A model generated the notes under the pieces. That model was not told the origin of the DNA. It saw only the letters and a list, made by a program, of their open reading frames with translations, and did no database searches. The position numbers and the translations under genes were made by a program. Shown one piece after another: positions 14,354-17,567 of a stretch of DNA of 17,567 bases. How positions within the stretch are numbered: the first letter of the stretch is position 1; each line of letters begins with the position of its first letter. Source of the DNA: Candidatus Helarchaeota archaeon (GTDB taxonomy: Archaea > Asgardarchaeota > Lokiarchaeia > Helarchaeales > HEL-GB-A); contig JABXJU010000079.1 in the NCBI GenBank assembly GCA_013375405.1, positions 1-17,567 of the forward strand. Reading direction: 5' to 3'.

Positions 14354-15038
14354 ACAAATTTAATCTTCTGACTTTCGTACTATTTTGCCTTTGAAAAGTT
14401 ACTAGACCAGTTTTAGTATAAGACCGCAAGAGTGAGAGAAGGGTTCTAGGATCTTGTTTTGTCGCTTTCGCAATTTCATAAATTGAATTAGAACCATTAA
14501 TTAATTTAAACAGGATGCGACGTGTATCAGAAAATCTTTCTAACGTCTCTGGAACAATATGACTGTGCGGAATTAATTCGGCATAGTGTTCCATTAGACG
14601 ACTATCTTGCAATAAATCGACTTTCATTATATTTTTTGATAATATTTCTTTAAGAATATCATTGAAAGATGAGAGATTTGCTATTGTTACGTTGATGTTA
14701 TTCCGTGACACCATTTCAACGAATTTTTCTGCGATTTCCTTTAAGATTATACGGATCTCACTCTCTTGTACATCAGTCGTCCCCAAAATGAATAATAAAT
14801 CATTCTGCGACAAAAATGAAAATTTCATCTCTTCCGTTGCATATGTTATTGGAGTACCTATTCCGATTTCACGGGCAAAACTTGCGATTGCACTTAAAAA
14901 TCCCGCAATTAGTGCTGAATCCATATTTTTTGTTTTCGATTCTACTTGCTGGTCGTTTTGAATTATTTTTTTCACTGGATTCACATGAAAGACTGGAATG
15001 CCGTCTTTCAAGATGAATACGTTGTGGATTTCTGACAT
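14352..15038 (-). CDS. Longin/roadblock-like domain protein with C-terminal winged helix
   Basis: A 228-residue soluble protein. Residues 1-125 follow a longin-like order: a first strand pair (IHNVFILKDGIPVFHVNP), a helix (DSALIAGFLSAIASFAREIG, 40-59), then strands (MKFSFLSQNDLLFILGTTD, 71-89) and a helix (ESEIRIILKEIAEKFVEMV, 92-110). Residues about 168-217 look like a winged helix (DTRRILFKLINGSNSIYEIA, then TLLSLLRSYTKTGLVTF). Longin and roadblock domains in Asgard archaea and eukaryotes bind or regulate small GTPases, and a winged helix could serve protein or DNA contact. The fold assignment is by pattern only. It starts at ATG 15038 with GGTGAG three nt upstream. Confidence 0.7.
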   Translation of the reverse strand: MSEIHNVFILKDGIPVFHVNPVKKIIQNDQQVESKTKNMDSALIAGFLSAIASFAREIGIGTPITYATEEMKFSFLSQNDLLFILGTTDVQESEIRIILKEIAEKFVEMVSRNNINVTIANLSSFNDILKEILSKNIMKVDLLQDSRLMEHYAELIPHSHIVPETLERFSDTRRILFKLINGSNSIYEIAKATKQDPRTLLSLLRSYTKTGLVTFQRQNSTKVRRLNL

Positions 15039-15041
15039 ACT

Positions 15042-15061
15042 CTCACCTTATCGTCACCTCC
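15042..15061 (-). promoter_or_regulatory. Two Shine-Dalgarno motifs before the longin-like gene
   Basis: On the minus strand, a full GGAGGTGA (15054-15061) lies 15 nt before the ATG and a second GGTGAG (15042-15047) lies 3 nt before it. The nearer one best fits ATG 15038. The farther one has no useful start codon at normal spacing, only a GTG whose frame stops after three codons. Confidence 0.5.
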
Positions 15062-15077
15062 AATTTAGATTAGGTGT

Positions 15078-15087
15078 AATTTAAAAG
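15078..15087 (-). promoter_or_regulatory. Candidate TATA box for the longin-like gene
   Basis: CTTTTAAATT on the minus strand predicts transcription start near 15056, giving a leader of about 17 nt. Confidence 0.4.
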
Positions 15088-15450
15088 AGCATAATATGTA
15101 AATATTACTCAAAATTTTGAAGGTTTTTAGCTTTTCAATCAAACTCATAAGCCTAAATTCATAACCCGTAAAGTTTAACATATTTAAACAATGAATTTCA
15201 ACAGGTTCGGCAAATTTTTAAGTATGTCTCAAAATATTTTTTTTTTTCTCAGGATCCATTTCTTTTTCGTTAGGTTTTTATAGTTCTTTTTTAAAATAAT
15301 TACAACCAGTGCAATTGGGAATGTAATGTTATCCAGACATTATAGATCTGAATTAAAATTCCTAATGAATTCCATCAAAAATTAACATAAAAATGTCAAA
15401 ATTATGGTGTCAAATTTATTTTTTGGGTGTAGTGGAGTGGAAATCTACTC
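15088..15450. other. Intergenic region upstream of nrdD
   Basis: No gene is supported. It includes a T run near 15238-15247, a 6-bp hairpin TAATGT (15324-15329) / ACATTA (15337-15342), two TGTCAAA direct repeats (15394-15400, 15408-15414), and an imperfect palindrome GAGTGGAAATCTACTC (15435-15450, 12 of 16 positions symmetric). Confidence 0.45.
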
Positions 15451-15484
15451 TAAAATTATAGATAAAACTATCAAAATAATTTTA
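15451..15484. promoter_or_regulatory. Inverted repeat overlapping the nrdD TATA box (candidate operator)
   Basis: TAAAATTAT (15451-15459) is the exact reverse complement of ATAATTTTA (15476-15484). Inside it, GATA (15461-15464) pairs with TATC (15469-15472) around AAAC. The right arm runs into the TATA-like box, so a bound regulator would block TBP. Function is inferred from position. Confidence 0.4.
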
Positions 15485-15488
15485 TAAG
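15481..15488 (+). promoter_or_regulatory. Candidate TATA box for nrdD
   Basis: TTTATAAG at 15481-15488 predicts a start near 15510 and a leader of about 100 nt. A second AT-rich box, TTTAATTTAATA, at about 15496-15507 is possible. Confidence 0.4.
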
Positions 15489-15603
15489 GGTGGGATTTAA
15501 TTTAATAACTTACCTATGTGGAAGGAAAAATCTCATAGTAATTGTAACATTTTTTCCCACAACTTAAGAATTGGAAGAAAACTTCAACTCTGTATTAAAA
15601 TTT

Positions 15604-15608
15604 GGTGA
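15604..15608 (+). promoter_or_regulatory. Shine-Dalgarno of nrdD
   Basis: GGTGA sits 5 nt before ATG 15614, which fixes the start of the truncated reading frame. Confidence 0.7.
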
Positions 15609-15613
15609 AAAAT

Positions 15614-17567
15614 ATGGTTTCGAGTGATAATACTCGCTTAATGGAGGAAATCCTCCCTGAAGTAAGGACTTCTCGTATGGATGTTGAACCATTCGAGAGT
15701 AAAAAAATTATTGACTCACTTATGCGTGAGACCGGTATTAATCGTGATGCGGCTGAAAAAGTCACAAAAACTGTTCTAAGGAGAATCATCCAATCCAATG
15801 TTCAATGGCTCTCTGGCCCTCAAATTCGAGAAATGTGCAGTTCCGTCCTTGCAGAAATAGGTCTTTTAGAAGCGCGTCGACGTTATACCCGAATTGGAAT
15901 GCCCCTGATGGATTATGAGGAGCTTCTCACTCAAGGTATTAAAGAGAATGCGAACCAATACAATAATCCTGAATCCATTCATAGTTGGGCTGCAGACCGT
16001 ATATCTGCAGAATATACCCTACTTCGTTTATTAAAAGAAGAACAATCCAAAGCTCATCTCCAAGGCGATATTCACGTCCATATGCTCCGGTACTTCGATT
16101 TACGTCCCTTCTGCCAGGAATGGGACCTTCGCATGATTCTGAAGCATGGGCTTCCCCCATGTGGCTGGGCCCATTCTGCAGTTTCCAACCCAGCGAACCA
16201 CGCTATGGTTGCCATTCTACATGCCGCAAAATGGCTCGGTATTGTTCAGGGTGAATTCAGCCTTCCTTATTGGGAAAAAGTTCTGATTGAAGAGAATGGA
16301 ATTTTATATTGGAGAGATATTGGTGAAGTAGTTGAAGAAAATTTAACAATATTAAAGAAAATTTACACGTTTGCATTTAATCCAAAAACGTTACGAGTAG
16401 AACGTTATCCGATTACAGGTGTTTATAAGCATAAATGTCAAGAACCTTTTTTAAAAATTCAGATGGAATACGGACGGGAAATAACTGTGACTGAACATCA
16501 CAGTTTATTCACAATTGATAATAGTGATATTGTTCCAGTTAAAGGAAGAGACTTACAAGTTGGGGATTATATTGTGGTGCCCAGAAAAATTTCCTATGAA
16601 AATGAGATAGAATCATTAAATCTAATTGATCTTGTGTTTAGAAATTCTAGTGATCCTACTAAATGGTATGTGCGAAATGTAAAAAAACTCCTTTCACAAA
16701 AGCAAATAGAGAAATTACGTCAATTAGATAAATGGGCAACTCAACATTTACATAATGATTCAATTCCCATAGAAATTTTTATCAAATTAGGTGTAGATCC
16801 AAAGTATTCCAAACAATTACGACTTGGAATGGCACGAAGCCCATATGAAATTCCAGCTCAAATTCAAATTACGGAAGATTTTCTTTTTTTATTAGGTATT
16901 TATGTAGCAGAGGGGTCAGGATCTTACAAGAAATTTAATATTTCGCTCGGTTCGCATGAACACGATCTTATTATGGAAACAAAGAAAGTTTTTCATTCAA
17001 TTTTTGGATATTCTCTCAAAGATCGTTATCCAAAAGAAACAGCAATTCAATTATCATTGGATAGTGAGCTTTTTAGGGACTTGTTTGAAAACGTGTTTAA
17101 AATAGGTCATGGGGCTCACAATAAACGAATTCCGTTTTTTGTTTTTAAACTCCAAGAGAATTACGTTCGATCTTTTATAAGGGGTTACTTTTTAGGAGAT
17201 GGCCATTGTCGAAGCACGGAACTAACTAAGAAACGAATTCGGAATAGTGCTAGCGCAAAAACTGCAAGTGATCTATTGAAAGAGGATATTAACTTTTTAT
17301 TGTTAAGGCTTGGAATAGTTTCTTCTATTTCTCGGGATAAAGATATCAATATTATTTCTATATATGGAAAAATATACTTAGATAATTTCCTGTTATGTTT
17401 TAAACCAGGAGATCTGAATTGGATATCTGAGGATACACAATATACTCTGTCCCCTATTCCTTTACTTATTCCAACAAATCATTCTGGATTAAAACAAAAT
17501 GTAGGATCAGCTCTTGAATTGAACCATATTGAACGGGGTAGTATCAATCAAAAACAAAGAATAAGAT
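15614..17567 (+). CDS. nrdD: Anaerobic ribonucleoside-triphosphate reductase NrdD, intein-interrupted (partial)
   Basis: The frame is open from ATG 15614 to the window edge (651 codons seen). The N-extein (residues 1-215) has an ATP-cone at about 20-95 (MDVEPFESKKIIDSLMRETG; a Tyr-Thr-Arg-Ile-Gly end). The start of the glycyl-radical reductase barrel follows: NNPESIHSWAADRISAEYTL, then GDIHVHMLRYFDLRPFCQEW and GLPPCGWAHSAVSNPANHAM, ending VQGEF. NrdD makes dNTPs without oxygen, activated by NrdG, so the organism has anaerobic metabolism. The core is then interrupted by an intein at codon 216. The C-extein with the glycyl-radical site is outside the window. The start has a good SD. Confidence 0.92.
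   Translation, partial: MVSSDNTRLMEEILPEVRTSRMDVEPFESKKIIDSLMRETGINRDAAEKVTKTVLRRIIQSNVQWLSGPQIREMCSSVLAEIGLLEARRRYTRIGMPLMDYEELLTQGIKENANQYNNPESIHSWAADRISAEYTLLRLLKEEQSKAHLQGDIHVHMLRYFDLRPFCQEWDLRMILKHGLPPCGWAHSAVSNPANHAMVAILHAAKWLGIVQGEFSLPYWEKVLIEENGILYWRDIGEVVEENLTILKKIYTFAFNPKTLRVERYPITGVYKHKCQEPFLKIQMEYGREITVTEHHSLFTIDNSDIVPVKGRDLQVGDYIVVPRKISYENEIESLNLIDLVFRNSSDPTKWYVRNVKKLLSQKQIEKLRQLDKWATQHLHNDSIPIEIFIKLGVDPKYSKQLRLGMARSPYEIPAQIQITEDFLFLLGIYVAEGSGSYKKFNISLGSHEHDLIMETKKVFHSIFGYSLKDRYPKETAIQLSLDSELFRDLFENVFKIGHGAHNKRIPFFVFKLQENYVRSFIRGYFLGDGHCRSTELTKKRIRNSASAKTASDLLKEDINFLLLRLGIVSSISRDKDINIISIYGKIYLDNFLLCFKPGDLNWISEDTQYTLSPIPLLIPTNHSGLKQNVGSALELNHIERGSINQKQRIR
16259..17567 (+). mobile_element. 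Intein with LAGLIDADG homing endonuclease inside nrdD (3' end outside window)
   Basis: The intein starts at Ser216 of the host frame (intein residue 1). Block A is SLPYWEKVLIEENG, and block B is ITVTEHHSLF with TxxH at intein residues 78-81, followed by GRDLQVGDYIVVPR. Two LAGLIDADG-type motifs are present: LLGIYVAEGS (211-220, acidic E218) and FIRGYFLGDGH (306-316, acidic D314). It is therefore a splicing domain with an inserted endonuclease, at least 436 residues long. The nucleophile is Ser, not the commoner Cys. The insertion point is just before the position where related NrdDs continue with a Gly-Gly-Gln-Gly-like stretch. C-terminal blocks F and G are not in view, so splicing competence cannot be judged. 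Confidence 0.9.

Noticed and set aside
15595..16254. Reading frames on both strands at the start of nrdD.
   Set aside because: They overlap the conserved ATP-cone and NrdD core in other frames. The true frame is simply longer than the window.

Overview
The window is archaeal chromosome. Evidence for this is a transcription factor B (TFB), a single-domain archaeal histone, the ribosome-recycling ATPase ABCE1, TATA-like boxes about 25 nt upstream of starts, and Shine-Dalgarno (SD) matches to GGAGGTGA. The DNA is AT-rich, with many TTG and GTG starts. A longin-like domain fused to a winged helix, plus coiled-coil proteins of unknown family, fit an Asgard (Lokiarchaeia-like) archaeon. That placement is an inference, because no rRNA or ribosomal protein gene is present.

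Layout: (1) Positions 1-1244, minus strand: two tandem paralogous coiled-coil proteins, the second starting directly after the stop of the first and cut by the window edge. (2) 1419-3050, minus: a radical SAM protein with a B12-domain-like N-terminus, then a small hypothetical gene at 3254-3496. (3) 3821-4744, plus: TFB. It is followed by a 610-bp intergenic stretch holding a candidate structured RNA (4839-4982). (4) 5355-7111, plus: an unrecognised 398-residue soluble protein and a small membrane protein. (5) 7122-10205, minus: ABCE1 followed by an MFS transporter. ABCE1 has Ser at one of its eight cluster-ligand Cys positions. (6) 10354-10467: an orphan ferredoxin-like fragment. (7) 10472-13459: a hypothetical protein, a polytopic membrane protein and an exported M28 metallopeptidase. 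(8) 14096-14311, plus: histone, convergent with a longin-like/winged-helix protein (14352-15038, minus). (9) 15614 to the window end, plus: anaerobic ribonucleotide reductase NrdD. It is interrupted at codon 216 by an intein carrying a LAGLIDADG homing endonuclease, and the intein runs past the window edge.

The genes are mostly information-processing housekeeping genes interleaved with lineage-specific unknowns, not one functional island. Transcription units are short and often convergent with 0-40 bp between stops. I saw no CRISPR array, insertion sequence, rRNA or convincing tRNA. The best leads are the tandem coiled-coil pair, the ABCE1 Cys-to-Ser change, the possible RNA at 4839-4982, the inverted repeat on the nrdD TATA box, the leaderless upstream ORF before the histone, and the longin-like/winged-helix fusion.
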